Assembly: GCA_017395545.1 (NCBI GenBank)
Contig: JAFPUF010000009.1
Location: 62,001 to 126,000, forward strand
DNA length: 64,000 nucleotides
Origin: Treponema sp.
GTDB lineage: Bacteria; Spirochaetota; Spirochaetia; Treponematales; Treponemataceae
Direction of reading: 5' to 3'
A program made the translations under genes and the position numbers. Under the pieces are notes generated by a model. It was not told the DNA's origin. It saw only the letters and a list, made by a program, of their open reading frames with translations, and ran no database searches. This document shows positions 8,464 to 16,753 of this stretch, piece by piece (the first letter of the stretch is position 1; every line of letters starts with the position of its first letter).

Positions 8464-9426
8464 TTGAAAACTTTTGAAAAAAAATTGTTAAAAATTTTTC
8501 TCGCTTCAGTTTTAATTTTTATTCTTTCTGTAATTTTCTCTAAGAATCAAAAAAATGCACAGCGTCCTGTTGAGACGGCTCTTTTGAATCCCGGATTTTC
8601 TTCTGATGTTTCTTCTGTTTTGATTACAAAAAAGAGCGTTTCTGGAGTTTCCGAGGTGCGCATTGAAAAGCAGGGAGATTTCTGGCTTCTTTCTGAAAAT
8701 GACGGCATTTGTTCATTCGCTGATTCAAAAATCGTAAATTCCCTGATTGAAAATGCTGCTAAACTCAGAAAAATTTATAAGATTTCCGGTGAATACAAGG
8801 ATTTTGTAAGGCTCGGAGTTGATGATGACGGCGGAAGTTTAATAACTTTTTCTGAAAAAAACGGGAAAACATTCTCTAAAATTTATTTTGGTCTTGAAAA
8901 CCAGCTCAAAAACAGAATCTATTTTCGAGTTGACACGGGAAAAACCGCTTATGAGACCGAAAATGACTTTTCCCAGTATCTGACGGTTGATTTGAATTAC
9001 TGGGCAGAACCTGAAATCTTCCCGGAAATTAAAAATCCTGTTGCTATTTCTTTTTCTGGTGAGAATAATTATTCTCTGGACGAGAAATCCCGTGGCTTTG
9101 CTTCGGTGTCGCACACTCTCTTGTCTTTGCGCCATGGAAAAATATGCGGGAATTTTGAAGATTTTCCGGAATTAAAAAATCCTGCGTCAAGTCTTACGGT
9201 TCAGGATGGTGAGGGGAGAATTTCCAAAATTGAATTCTTTGAAAAAATAGAAAAAAACAGCACTGCGGATGGAGAAATCGAAAAATCTTACTTCTATAAA
9301 AAATCTATTCTGGCAGCTGAAATAGACGCTCAGGAAAATATCTTTGCGTTTTATTCACAGAATGCGGTATACGAAATTTCACTCTGGACTTTTGAGAGGA
9401 TAAAAAATGCAGCCCAAGATTTTTAG
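8464..9426 (+). CDS. DUF4340-like membrane-anchored protein
   Basis: 320 residues, one N-terminal membrane anchor (LLKIFLASVLIFILSVIFS) and a periplasmic region matching the DUF4340 pattern that accompanies GldG-like proteins (VRIEKQGDFWLLSENDG, IVNSLIENAAKLRKIYKISG, FVRLGVDDDGGSLITF). It starts with TTG at 8464, supported by GGAAGG just upstream and a 12-base gap after the GldG-like gene. Its 3' end overlaps the next gene by 20 bases. It probably works with the upstream protein in a membrane complex of unknown substrate. Confidence 0.75.
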   Translation: MKTFEKKLLKIFLASVLIFILSVIFSKNQKNAQRPVETALLNPGFSSDVSSVLITKKSVSGVSEVRIEKQGDFWLLSENDGICSFADSKIVNSLIENAAKLRKIYKISGEYKDFVRLGVDDDGGSLITFSEKNGKTFSKIYFGLENQLKNRIYFRVDTGKTAYETENDFSQYLTVDLNYWAEPEIFPEIKNPVAISFSGENNYSLDEKSRGFASVSHTLLSLRHGKICGNFEDFPELKNPASSLTVQDGEGRISKIEFFEKIEKNSTADGEIEKSYFYKKSILAAEIDAQENIFAFYSQNAVYEISLWTFERIKNAAQDF

Positions 9427-10111
9427 TCTGATAGATAAGGCAATTTATGATTACAAAATGATTCCTGAAGGTGCGAAAATTTTAGTCGGTGCGAGCGGCG
9501 GAAAGGATTCTACGCTTCTTATCGAATATTTTGCTAACCGGATGAAGAGGCGTAACGAAAACTTTACGTTTACGGCTCTGTACATTAAGACGGATTTTGC
9601 AGACGAATTTTCACCGAAACTAAAAGAACTGTTTGAGAAATGGGGCGTAAAACTCGAAGTTCTTGATGTTAATACGCTTGAGAGGGTTAAGCCGGGCCGG
9701 AAAATGAACTGCTTCTGGTGTTCGATGCAGCGTCGGAAAGAGCTCAACGAATATGCGGCAAGAAACGGCTTTACTCATGTTGCTCTCGGACACCATCTTG
9801 ACGATGCTCTTGAAACCCTCCTGATGAATATGCTTAATAAGGGAACTCTGGAAACAATGCCACCGGCTATGAAATACGACAAATTTCCTGTTACTATAAT
9901 TCGTCCGCTTTACTATGTGCCGGTAAGTGCTGTGATTGAGCATGCTGAGAGCGGGGGCTGGAAAAGCCAGACCTGTACCTGCACTTATCAGGAAAATTCC
10001 GGAAGAAAAGATGTGAGAAAGAGGCTTGAGGTTCTGACCGGTGGAGATGACAGGCAGAAAAAGAGGCTTATGCTCGCCTTAAAGAATATCAGACAGGAAT
10101 ATCTTCCGTGA
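9407..10111 (+). CDS. TtcA-family PP-loop ATPase (tRNA thiolation)
   Basis: Predicted tRNA 2-thiocytidine synthetase or relative: it adenylates a tRNA base for sulfur insertion. The 234-residue protein has the PP-loop motif GASGGKDSTLL near residue 30, the CxxC pair in NCFWCSMQRRKEL that binds the Fe-S cluster in TtcA, GHHLDDALETLLMNML, and the FPVTIIRPLYYV segment; a Cys-Thr-Cys cluster follows near residue 186. The start at 9407 overlaps the DUF4340 gene by 20 bases. Its C-terminus overlaps the convergent pseudouridine synthase gene by 23 bases. Exact tRNA target not provable from sequence. Confidence 0.8.
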   Translation: MQPKIFSLIDKAIYDYKMIPEGAKILVGASGGKDSTLLIEYFANRMKRRNENFTFTALYIKTDFADEFSPKLKELFEKWGVKLEVLDVNTLERVKPGRKMNCFWCSMQRRKELNEYAARNGFTHVALGHHLDDALETLLMNMLNKGTLETMPPAMKYDKFPVTIIRPLYYVPVSAVIEHAESGGWKSQTCTCTYQENSGRKDVRKRLEVLTGGDDRQKKRLMLALKNIRQEYLP

Positions 10112-11141
10112 GATTTTGAGTTGCGCAAATCTCAAGCATTTTCATAAAATCTTCTGGCAGCGGAGCTTTTATTATTTGAGGCAGACCGAGCGGATTGTCC
10201 TCTGGTAAATGAAGTTCTCCTGCATGAAGAAAAAAATCCTGGCCGTATTTTTGTGAATTGATTTTTGTTCCGCCGTATGCCGTGTCACCCAGGAGCGGGA
10301 AACCGTGCCGTTGTGACTGCGAGCGAATCTGGTGTGTGCGGCCTGTTTTAATGAGAATCCGCACGAAAGTAATGTCTTTTTTTTCAAAGAATCCGTAAGA
10401 AAGCGGGAATACTTCAGTGTGTGCGAATTTCCCGTTTTCAGCGCCGTATTCATCTGATTCTGAACTGACACTTACTGTATGGAAAAAGTGCGTGTTTTTG
10501 GGGGTGTTAACAGAACTTGTTCCTTGTTTTTTATTGCCGTCTTCTTTATTAATATAGTCTTTCCAGACCTGATTCTGTGTAAGCTTCCCTTCAAGAATTG
10601 CGAAGTAGAATTTTTGCACTGTATGGTTCTTTATGACTTCAGAAAAATATCTTGCACCTTCGAGGTCCTGTGAAAAGGCGATGATTCCGGTTGTTTTGCG
10701 GTCCAGCCTGTGAAGCGGGCCTGACCTGAATGAGAGGGAATTGTTCTTGTGGCTTTTTTCATATTCTTCCTGAACGATTTCTGATAAAGAATTTCCATTT
10801 GAAGATGAAGATGGCTGAACCGGTATGTCGTAAGGTTTGTTAAGAAAAAGCAGTGACGGAGTTTTCAGGACTGTGATTTGTTCAAGCGGGAGCCTTGTGC
10901 TTTCGACGCCTGGATTTTTTTGTGCGTTGTCCGGTTTGAGAAGAAAATCCGCAATCTGAATGTCGTCACCTTCTGTGACCCTGAAATTTCCTTCGCATTT
11001 TTTTCCGTTGACCTTGATAAAGCCTTTTCTGAGAGATTTGTAGAGTGAGGATAAATTTTCGTCATTTAAAAAACGGCGCAAAATTCTGTCGAGCCTTCGT
11101 TCTGAATCATCTTTTCCTGCGGTAAAATGTGAAAAAGTCAT
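10089..11141 (-). CDS. RluA-family 23S rRNA/tRNA pseudouridine synthase with S4 domain
   Basis: Isomerises uridine to pseudouridine in RNA. From the ATG at 11141 it has about 350 residues: an N-terminal S4 RNA-binding domain (RRLDRILRRFLNDENLSSLYKSL, then KVNGKKCEGNFRV), a linker, and the RluA catalytic core with the motif LHRLDRKTTGII containing the catalytic Asp, and GRTHQIRSQ. This layout fits RluC/RluD. The start has a promoter just seven bases upstream and no ribosome binding site. A longer TTG form is less likely because it would begin upstream of the predicted transcription start. Confidence 0.85.
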   Translation of the reverse strand: MTFSHFTAGKDDSERRLDRILRRFLNDENLSSLYKSLRKGFIKVNGKKCEGNFRVTEGDDIQIADFLLKPDNAQKNPGVESTRLPLEQITVLKTPSLLFLNKPYDIPVQPSSSSNGNSLSEIVQEEYEKSHKNNSLSFRSGPLHRLDRKTTGIIAFSQDLEGARYFSEVIKNHTVQKFYFAILEGKLTQNQVWKDYINKEDGNKKQGTSSVNTPKNTHFFHTVSVSSESDEYGAENGKFAHTEVFPLSYGFFEKKDITFVRILIKTGRTHQIRSQSQRHGFPLLGDTAYGGTKINSQKYGQDFFLHAGELHLPEDNPLGLPQIIKAPLPEDFMKMLEICATQNLTEDIPV

Positions 11142-11148
11142 CAATCCG

Positions 11149-11177
11149 ATTATATTTTTTTGAGGATAAAAATACAA
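11149..11177 (-). promoter_or_regulatory. Promoter of the pseudouridine synthase gene, close to the ATG
   Basis: On the minus strand, TTGTAT (11177-11172), a 17-base spacer and perfect TATAAT (11154-11149). The ATG begins seven bases after the -10 box, so the mRNA is probably leaderless. Confidence 0.65.
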
Positions 11178-11223
11178 TGGCGGAGCTTTTTTACTTTTTT
11201 TGGTTTTAAAATTTGCACACTGA

Positions 11224-11232
11224 TGATATACT
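11224..11232 (+). promoter_or_regulatory. Extended -10 promoter of the M23 peptidase gene
   Basis: TGATATACT (TGn plus TATACT) ends six bases before the ATG at 11239; no clear -35 is seen, which is acceptable for an extended -10 promoter. There is no ribosome binding site. Confidence 0.55.
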
Positions 11233-11238
11233 TTTCTT

Positions 11239-12249
11239 ATGAGAAAAATATTTTTGCTTTTTGTTTTTTGTTTCGGACTTAATCTTGCTGTTTTTTCGGA
11301 GTCTAAAACCGTAAATTTCCAGGATTATGACCTTAAGGCGTTTTATCCGGCAGCTGTTCAGCCCGGTGATGCAGTTTTCATCAGGCTTAACTTTGAGTCT
11401 AAAAATAAAAAACTTATAAAAACTCTCTCTGAAAAAGATGTTGAATCCGGAAATCTTGAACTGTATCGTCTTCTGGATAATGGAAAAATGACCGAAAAAC
11501 CTGTTGCAAGGTCAAAGTTCTACAGAATTGAAAAAAATGACGGAAAAAAATCTGTAAAGACTGTCCTGCTTTCTGCAGTTCCTTTATCAACCTACGCAAA
11601 GACCGGTGATTATGCGGCAAAAATTGATTTTTCTGTATTTGGAAAAGAGACGGAAAATCTTACGCTTCCGGTAAAAATTATTCAGAAAGAATTTGTTTCA
11701 GAGACAATTCCTCTGAATGAGTCCAATACTGCGATAAAAACCAATTCTTCAGATGAAAGAAAAAATCAGATCGAACGGCTGAATAAGATTCTTGCTGAAA
11801 AAAATTATGATTCTGTGTACGAGACCAATAGATTTGCTGCTCCCAATCCTGCAACAAGACGGACGTCTTTTTTTGGTGACAGGCGCGTTTTTGCTTACAG
11901 CAACGGGAAATCTTCAACAAGCCTCCACTATGGAATTGATTACGGTGTTCCGACAGGGAGCGAAGTTCGTGCTTGTGGCAGGGGAAAAGTCGTTATGGCA
12001 GAAAACAGAATTTCAACAGGCTGGAGCATCTGTATTGAACATCTTCCGGGCCTTTATTCACTTTATTATCATATGAGTGAAATGAAAGTCAGTGTCGGGC
12101 AGATTGTTGAAAAAGGCGATTTAATCGGACTTTCCGGGGCTACGGGACTTGCGACAGGTCCGCACCTTCACTGGGAAATCAGGCTCAATATGGAGGCGGT
12201 AAGTCCGGACTTTATGACAGAAGATTTTGCCTTTAGTGAAGAATTGTGA
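11239..12249 (+). CDS. Secreted M23-family peptidase (LytM domain)
   Basis: Zinc endopeptidase expected to cut peptidoglycan cross-links in the periplasm. The 336-residue protein has a signal peptide (MRKIFLLFVFCFGLNLAVFS), an N-terminal beta-rich region with no assignment, and a C-terminal LytM domain from about residue 225. Zinc ligands are visible in HYGIDYGVPTG (HxxxD) and GPHLHWEIR (HxH), with the supporting His in LYYHMSE, so it should be catalytically competent. It is 12 bases upstream of yicC, but that gene has its own promoter. Confidence 0.88.
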   Translation: MRKIFLLFVFCFGLNLAVFSESKTVNFQDYDLKAFYPAAVQPGDAVFIRLNFESKNKKLIKTLSEKDVESGNLELYRLLDNGKMTEKPVARSKFYRIEKNDGKKSVKTVLLSAVPLSTYAKTGDYAAKIDFSVFGKETENLTLPVKIIQKEFVSETIPLNESNTAIKTNSSDERKNQIERLNKILAEKNYDSVYETNRFAAPNPATRRTSFFGDRRVFAYSNGKSSTSLHYGIDYGVPTGSEVRACGRGKVVMAENRISTGWSICIEHLPGLYSLYYHMSEMKVSVGQIVEKGDLIGLSGATGLATGPHLHWEIRLNMEAVSPDFMTEDFAFSEEL

Positions 12250-12255
12250 TATAAT
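12227..12255 (+). promoter_or_regulatory. Promoter of yicC inside the end of the M23 gene
   Basis: TTGCCT at 12227-12232, a 17-base spacer and TATAAT at 12250-12255 with the extended TGA just before it. The ATG of yicC follows six bases later, with no ribosome binding site. Confidence 0.65.
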
Positions 12256-12261
12256 TGCCCT

Positions 12262-13131
12262 ATGAACAGTATGACAGGGTACGGATTTAAAGAATCCGTC
12301 GTTAATGACACACAAATCAGTGTCGAAATCAAGAGCGTGAACAACCGCTTCCTTGATTTGAATATAAATCTTCCGTATTTCCTTAATCCGCTTGAATCCC
12401 GGGTACGAAAAATTATCTCAGAAAAAATCGTTCGCGGCAAAGTTGATGTTACGATTCGTGTAAAAGATATGGCGTCCACGGCGAAAGTCACGGCCGACCC
12501 GCAGGCAGCAAAAATGTATGCCGAAGCAATTTCTCAGATTGCAGAAAGCCTTGGCCGGAAAGCGGCGGATGTGCCTCTGAGCCTTATCGTTGGTCAGGAA
12601 GGGGTTTTGAACATCACTCACGAGTATGATGCAGACTCTTACTGGGAAAAAATCGAGGGAGTATTTAACGAGGTTTTTGAGCAGTTCGTTTCTGACCGTA
12701 AGAGAGAAGGCGAGAATCTTAAAAAAGACCTGCTTTCAAAACTCGATGTACTCGATTCATGTGCTGCTTTCTTTAAGGAATGGCAGCCGAAGATGGAGCA
12801 GAAGTTCAAGGAACAGATTACTGCAAGGTTCAACGAGCTTCTTGGCGACAATGTTGACGAGAACCGCATCATGACAGAGGTTGCGGCTATGATGGTCCGA
12901 TACACAATCAATGAGGAAATTATCCGCCTGCACAGCCATCTTGCAGCTTTGCGCAAGGAATTCAGCGATAATCCGGTTCCTGGCAAGCGAATTGACTTCA
13001 TCTGTCAGGAAGCAAACCGTGAGATAAACACAATCGGAAGCAAAAATCAGTTCACGGAAGTGGGAGCAATGGTAGTCAATGCCAAAGACGCTCTGGAGAA
13101 TATCCGTGAGCAGAGCAAAAATGTGGAGTAA
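12262..13131 (+). CDS. YicC-family endoribonuclease
   Basis: Member of the YicC/YloC family, cytoplasmic RNases with a role in RNA decay. The 289-residue length is typical. Signature N-terminus NSMTGYGFKESVV, EIKSVNNRFLDLNINLP and RVRKIISEKIVRGKVDV are clear, as is the C-terminal GKRIDFICQEANREINTIGSK block with conserved acidic residues. The start lies six bases downstream of a TATAAT box. It is followed within five bases by the cytidylate-kinase-like gene, so the two form an operon. Confidence 0.9.
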   Translation: MNSMTGYGFKESVVNDTQISVEIKSVNNRFLDLNINLPYFLNPLESRVRKIISEKIVRGKVDVTIRVKDMASTAKVTADPQAAKMYAEAISQIAESLGRKAADVPLSLIVGQEGVLNITHEYDADSYWEKIEGVFNEVFEQFVSDRKREGENLKKDLLSKLDVLDSCAAFFKEWQPKMEQKFKEQITARFNELLGDNVDENRIMTEVAAMMVRYTINEEIIRLHSHLAALRKEFSDNPVPGKRIDFICQEANREINTIGSKNQFTEVGAMVVNAKDALENIREQSKNVE

Positions 13132-13135
13132 AAAT

Positions 13136-13693
13136 ATGTCAGAATATAAACTTAAAAAAGAACTTCGTGTCGCTATTTCCGGAAAATCGGGCTGCGGCAA
13201 CACTACAGTCTCAACTATGCTTGCAGAAAAGCTTGGAATCAAACTGATTAACTATACTTTCCGCCAGCTCGCTGCCGAGAAGGGGCTTACACTCGCTCAG
13301 GTCATCGAAAATGCAAAAAATGATGACAGCTATGATGTCGCTGTTGATACTCATCAGGTGGCTCTGGCAAAAGAAGAATCATGCGTTCTTGGAAGCCGTC
13401 TTGCAATCTGGATGCTCAAAGAGGCTGATGTAAAAGTATATCTTATAGCAAGCGACGATACCCGTGCAAAAAGAATCCTCAACCGTGAGGGCGGGGATTT
13501 ACAGCAGATAAAAGATTTTACCGCAATGCGTGACCGTGAGGACAGCGCCCGCTACATGAAACTTTATCAGATTGACAACAATGAGTACGAGTTCGCAGAC
13601 CTTAAAATCGATACCGCGACGCGAACACCAGAGATGATAGTCGAGATGATTCTTGACTATCTTGAGAAAAGGAATTTTATCGAAAAAAAATAA
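13136..13693 (+). CDS. Cytidylate-kinase-like nucleotide kinase with unusual P-loop
   Basis: Resembles the short (d)CMP kinase family found in archaea and spirochaetes, which would phosphorylate CMP/dCMP with ATP. I start at the ATG at 13136, with GTGGAG upstream, giving 185 residues. The N-terminal loop reads ISGKSGCGNTTVS: the position of the invariant Walker A lysine is Asn (codon AAC). SRLAIWMLKEADVKVYLIAS, the lid-like RAKRILNREGGD and RDREDSARYMKLYQID fit the family. Function is inferred; the unusual P-loop means activity is not assured. Confidence 0.7.
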   Translation: MSEYKLKKELRVAISGKSGCGNTTVSTMLAEKLGIKLINYTFRQLAAEKGLTLAQVIENAKNDDSYDVAVDTHQVALAKEESCVLGSRLAIWMLKEADVKVYLIASDDTRAKRILNREGGDLQQIKDFTAMRDREDSARYMKLYQIDNNEYEFADLKIDTATRTPEMIVEMILDYLEKRNFIEKK

Positions 13694-13721
13694 AAAAAAT
13701 CGAAAATTCTTTTAAAAACTA

Positions 13722-13751
13722 TTGACTAAAAAAATACCATTTGATAAAGTA
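13722..13751 (+). promoter_or_regulatory. Possible promoter of tRNA-Gly
   Basis: TTGACT at 13722-13727 with TAAAGT at 13746-13751 (18-base spacer), which would start transcription about six bases before the tRNA. Alternative -10 candidates such as TATTAT at 13750 are too far away. Confidence 0.35.
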
Positions 13752-13763
13752 TTATACATCAAT

Positions 13764-13836
13764 GCGGCAGTCATATAACGGCTCATTATCTCAGCCTTCC
13801 AAGCTGATGACGAGGGTTCGACTCCCTTCTGCCGCT
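13764..13836 (+). tRNA. tRNA-Gly, anticodon TCC
   Basis: 73-base cloverleaf: acceptor stem GCGGCAG paired with CTGCCGC, discriminator T, anticodon stem TCAGC/GCTGA with loop CTTCCAA (anticodon TCC at 13798-13800), and a T arm with loop TTCGACT. CCA is not encoded. It reads GGA and possibly GGG glycine codons. A terminator follows. Confidence 0.95.
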
Positions 13837-13841
13837 TAATC

Positions 13842-13875
13842 AAAAGCCTTCAGTCCAAAACTGAGGGCTTTTTTT
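13842..13875 (+). terminator. Rho-independent terminator after tRNA-Gly
   Basis: Arms AAAAGCCTTCAG (13842-13853) and CTGAGGGCTTTT (13861-13872) pair over 12 bases with one G-T, seven-base loop, followed by more T. Confidence 0.88.
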
Positions 13876-13889
13876 TATTGTCTGTGCTA

Positions 13890-13954
13890 AGGAAACTCTG
13901 ATTAATCGCGTCATCTGTCTGACGACAGGCAGAAGTGTAAATCAGCACTTTCCT
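13890..13954. repeat. Palindromic dispersed element, full copy
   Basis: About 65 bases bounded by AGGAAACTCTGATTAA and, inverted, an arm reading AGGAAAGTGCTGATTTA; an inner hairpin CTGTC/GACAG (13915-13928) sits in the middle. The left end recurs exactly (18 bases from GGAAACTC to TAATCG) at 16736 and, with a small change, at 40856. Non-coding, between tRNA-Gly and lon. Confidence 0.65.
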
Positions 13955-13960
13955 AACTTT

Positions 13961-13989
13961 TTGTTGCCGGTAGAATCTTTTTTTATTAT
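13961..13989 (+). promoter_or_regulatory. Candidate promoter of lon
   Basis: TTGTTG at 13961-13966, a 17-base spacer and TATTAT at 13984-13989; the ATG follows nine bases later with no ribosome binding site. Confidence 0.5.
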
Positions 13990-13998
13990 ATTTATGTA

Positions 13999-16725
13999 AT
14001 GAAAAACAGCAGTGACGAGCCTGAAAATGGCATAGACATAGACATAAACGAAGTAAAAGGTGCGTTCAAGGATTTTATGAAGGATAATTTTGATATTGAT
14101 GTGAATATAGACGAGCTTCCGAATCCGGAAGATACAGATAAATCAGAAGATACTGCGGAAAATGAGAATCCGGTGAATACGGATTCTGAAAAAGCCAGGG
14201 AAGAAAATACTGCAGAACCAGAAAAAAAAGGCAAGCGTACCCGAAAAGTTTCTCTCAAGGACCTGGGCGAAGATACCCAGATTCTTCCAATCGAGGATTT
14301 TTTACCGCCTAAGCTGAGTATCATTCCTGTCGCAGGCCGGCCGATGTTCCCCGGCATTTTCACGCCGATTATGATTAACTCCGGCGACGACACAAAAACA
14401 ATCGAAAAGGTTTACGAAGGTGACGGATTCATAGGTCTTGTCATGCTCAAGGACGACGAGCCTAAAGACGGTGACAAGGCCCCGACAATCAAAGATTTGT
14501 ACACTGTTGGAACTGTCGCCCGAATCGTACGAAAAATCAATCTCCCGGACGGTGGAGTCAACATCTTCATTTCTACAATCAAGAGGTTTAAAATCCGAAA
14601 GACTCTTAGCGCGTCGGGTCCTATTGTTGCTGCGGTCGAGTATCTTGAGGACGAGGAATTCGACACATTCGAGGTAAAGGCTCTTACCCGTGCCCTTATC
14701 AGCGAAATGAAGGAAATCAGCGAGAACAATCCTCTTTTCTCTGAGGAAATGCGCCTCAACATGGTTAATATCGACAATCCGGGAAAAATCGCGGACTTTG
14801 TGGCTTCGGTTTTGAATGTCGATAAGGAGGAGCAGCAGAAAGTCCTCGAAGAAACGAATGTCCGTGCCCGAATGGAGCAGGTTTTGGTCTACATTAAAAA
14901 GGATCAGGATTTGCTTCGTATCCAAAAGAAGATTCAGACAGAACTCAACGAGAATTTCGAAAAGAATCAGCGTGAATACTTCCTCCGTGAAGAGATGAAG
15001 ATGATTCAGGACGAGCTTGGAGTGGGCGAGGACGGCTCTGACTACCAGAAGTTCAAGGCTCGCATCGCTGACTTTGAGTTTGAGGGCGAAATCTTAGACA
15101 CAGTTGAGAACGAGCTTGAAAAATTCAAACTGATGGATCCAAGCTCTTCCGAATATTTTGTCTCACGAAACTATCTTGAGCTTATCTGCACCTTGCCGTG
15201 GAAGGACGACTCAAAAGAAAATTATGACTTGGCAAAGGCTGCGAAGATTTTGGAGCGAGACCACTACGGCCTTGACGATGTGAAAAAGCGAATCATGGAA
15301 TATCTTGCAGTCCGTAAGCTCAAGAACGACAACAAAGGCTCAATCATGATTCTTGTGGGACCTCCGGGTGTCGGAAAAACTTCTATCGGTCACTCTATCG
15401 CCGAGGCAATGAACAAGCCTTTTTATCGCTTTAGCGTGGGCGGTATGCGTGATGAGGCTGAAATCAAGGGCCATCGCCGAACTTATGTCGGTGCGATGCC
15501 TGGAAAAATCCTTCAGGGACTCAAAATCGCCAAAACAAAGTCTCCGGTCTTTTTGATTGATGAGGTTGACAAAATGGGAGCAAGCTATTCTGGCGGAGAC
15601 CCGGCTTCGGCTTTGCTTGAAGTCCTTGACCCTGAGCAGAATGTTTCTTTCCGTGACGCATATCTTGATCTTCCTTTTGATGTTTCGAATGTTTTCTTCA
15701 TTCTTACGGCGAATACTCTCGACAAAATCCCTGAGCCTTTGCTTGACCGTGCCGAAATCATCTCGATTCCGGGCTACATCGATCAGGAAAAGCTTGAGAT
15801 TGCAAAAAAATACCTCGTTCCGAAAAATCTCGTGAAGAACGGCCTTTCAAAAACTCAGGTCAAATACACAAAGGAAGCCTTGCTCCGAATCGCTGAGGAA
15901 TATGCCCGAGAGGCTGGTGTCCGTCACTACGAGAAGTGCATCGATAAAATCCACCGTAAGCTGATTACAGAGGTTCTCACAGGAATTTTGCCTGAGAGCA
16001 AGGTCTTGGGAAAGGTCACAAAATCCATCACCGAAGAAGAAATCGGCTCCCTCAAAAAAGAGACTTTTGTGATTGACGCTCCAGATCTTGACAAGTACCT
16101 TGGAAAGCCTGTCTTCGACGAAAGCGAAATCAAAAAGGCTGACAGGCCTGGAACCGCGATTGGCCTGGCATGGACTAGCATGGGTGGTGACACTCTTCTT
16201 ATTGAAAGCATTACATTCCCGAGCGACAAGGGCGGATTACAGCTCACAGGTCAGATGGGCGATGTAATGAAGGAATCTGCACAGATTGCGATGAACTGGG
16301 TCAAACAGTACGCAATCGAGCATAACATCAAAAAAGCGCAGTGGTTCGAGCGAAACACGATTCATCTGCATATTCCTGAAGGAGCAACCCCGAAAGACGG
16401 TCCTTCTGCCGGAATAACGATGGCGACAACGCTCATGTCACTTCTGACAGGTCGCCCGATTAAGCCGAATGTCGCTATGACAGGTGAGCTTGACTTGACG
16501 GGTGCGGTAATGCCAATCGGCGGTTTGCGAGAGAAAACGGTCGCCGCACGCCGTAACGGAATCAAAACGATTTTCATTCCGAAAGCAAACGAGCGTGATT
16601 TGGACGATATTCCTGAGCATGTCAAAAAGGGAATCACATTTATCCCGGTCAGGCACGCAATGGAAGTGATGAAAGAGATTTTCCAGCCCGCAAAAAAGAC
16701 TGAAGAAGCCGGGTATGGATTTTAG
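13999..16725 (+). CDS. lon: ATP-dependent Lon protease
   Basis: Cytoplasmic AAA+ serine protease degrading misfolded and regulatory proteins. The 908-residue product has an acidic, low-complexity N-terminal extension of about 90 residues (rich in Asp, Glu, Asn) before the LON substrate-binding domain (LSIIPVAGRPMFPGIF). Then come the AAA+ module with Walker A GPPGVGKT at about residue 454 and FLIDEVDKMG, and the protease domain with the catalytic Ser in PKDGPSAGIT (Ser about 803) and the Lys in GGLREKTVAARR. All catalytic elements are present. Convergent with rlmN, 21 bases apart. Confidence 0.96.
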   Translation: MKNSSDEPENGIDIDINEVKGAFKDFMKDNFDIDVNIDELPNPEDTDKSEDTAENENPVNTDSEKAREENTAEPEKKGKRTRKVSLKDLGEDTQILPIEDFLPPKLSIIPVAGRPMFPGIFTPIMINSGDDTKTIEKVYEGDGFIGLVMLKDDEPKDGDKAPTIKDLYTVGTVARIVRKINLPDGGVNIFISTIKRFKIRKTLSASGPIVAAVEYLEDEEFDTFEVKALTRALISEMKEISENNPLFSEEMRLNMVNIDNPGKIADFVASVLNVDKEEQQKVLEETNVRARMEQVLVYIKKDQDLLRIQKKIQTELNENFEKNQREYFLREEMKMIQDELGVGEDGSDYQKFKARIADFEFEGEILDTVENELEKFKLMDPSSSEYFVSRNYLELICTLPWKDDSKENYDLAKAAKILERDHYGLDDVKKRIMEYLAVRKLKNDNKGSIMILVGPPGVGKTSIGHSIAEAMNKPFYRFSVGGMRDEAEIKGHRRTYVGAMPGKILQGLKIAKTKSPVFLIDEVDKMGASYSGGDPASALLEVLDPEQNVSFRDAYLDLPFDVSNVFFILTANTLDKIPEPLLDRAEIISIPGYIDQEKLEIAKKYLVPKNLVKNGLSKTQVKYTKEALLRIAEEYAREAGVRHYEKCIDKIHRKLITEVLTGILPESKVLGKVTKSITEEEIGSLKKETFVIDAPDLDKYLGKPVFDESEIKKADRPGTAIGLAWTSMGGDTLLIESITFPSDKGGLQLTGQMGDVMKESAQIAMNWVKQYAIEHNIKKAQWFERNTIHLHIPEGATPKDGPSAGITMATTLMSLLTGRPIKPNVAMTGELDLTGAVMPIGGLREKTVAARRNGIKTIFIPKANERDLDDIPEHVKKGITFIPVRHAMEVMKEIFQPAKKTEEAGYGF

Positions 16726-16735
16726 GGATTTCTAG

Positions 16736-16753
16736 GGAAACTCTGATTAATCG
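16736..16753. repeat. Dispersed repeat end overlapping the rlmN stop codon
   Basis: Exact 18-base copy of the left end of the element at 13890 (GGAAACTCTGATTAATCG). The rlmN stop (16747-16749) and its last codon lie inside it, so the element appears to have supplied the present C-terminus of rlmN. No right arm is seen. Confidence 0.6.
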
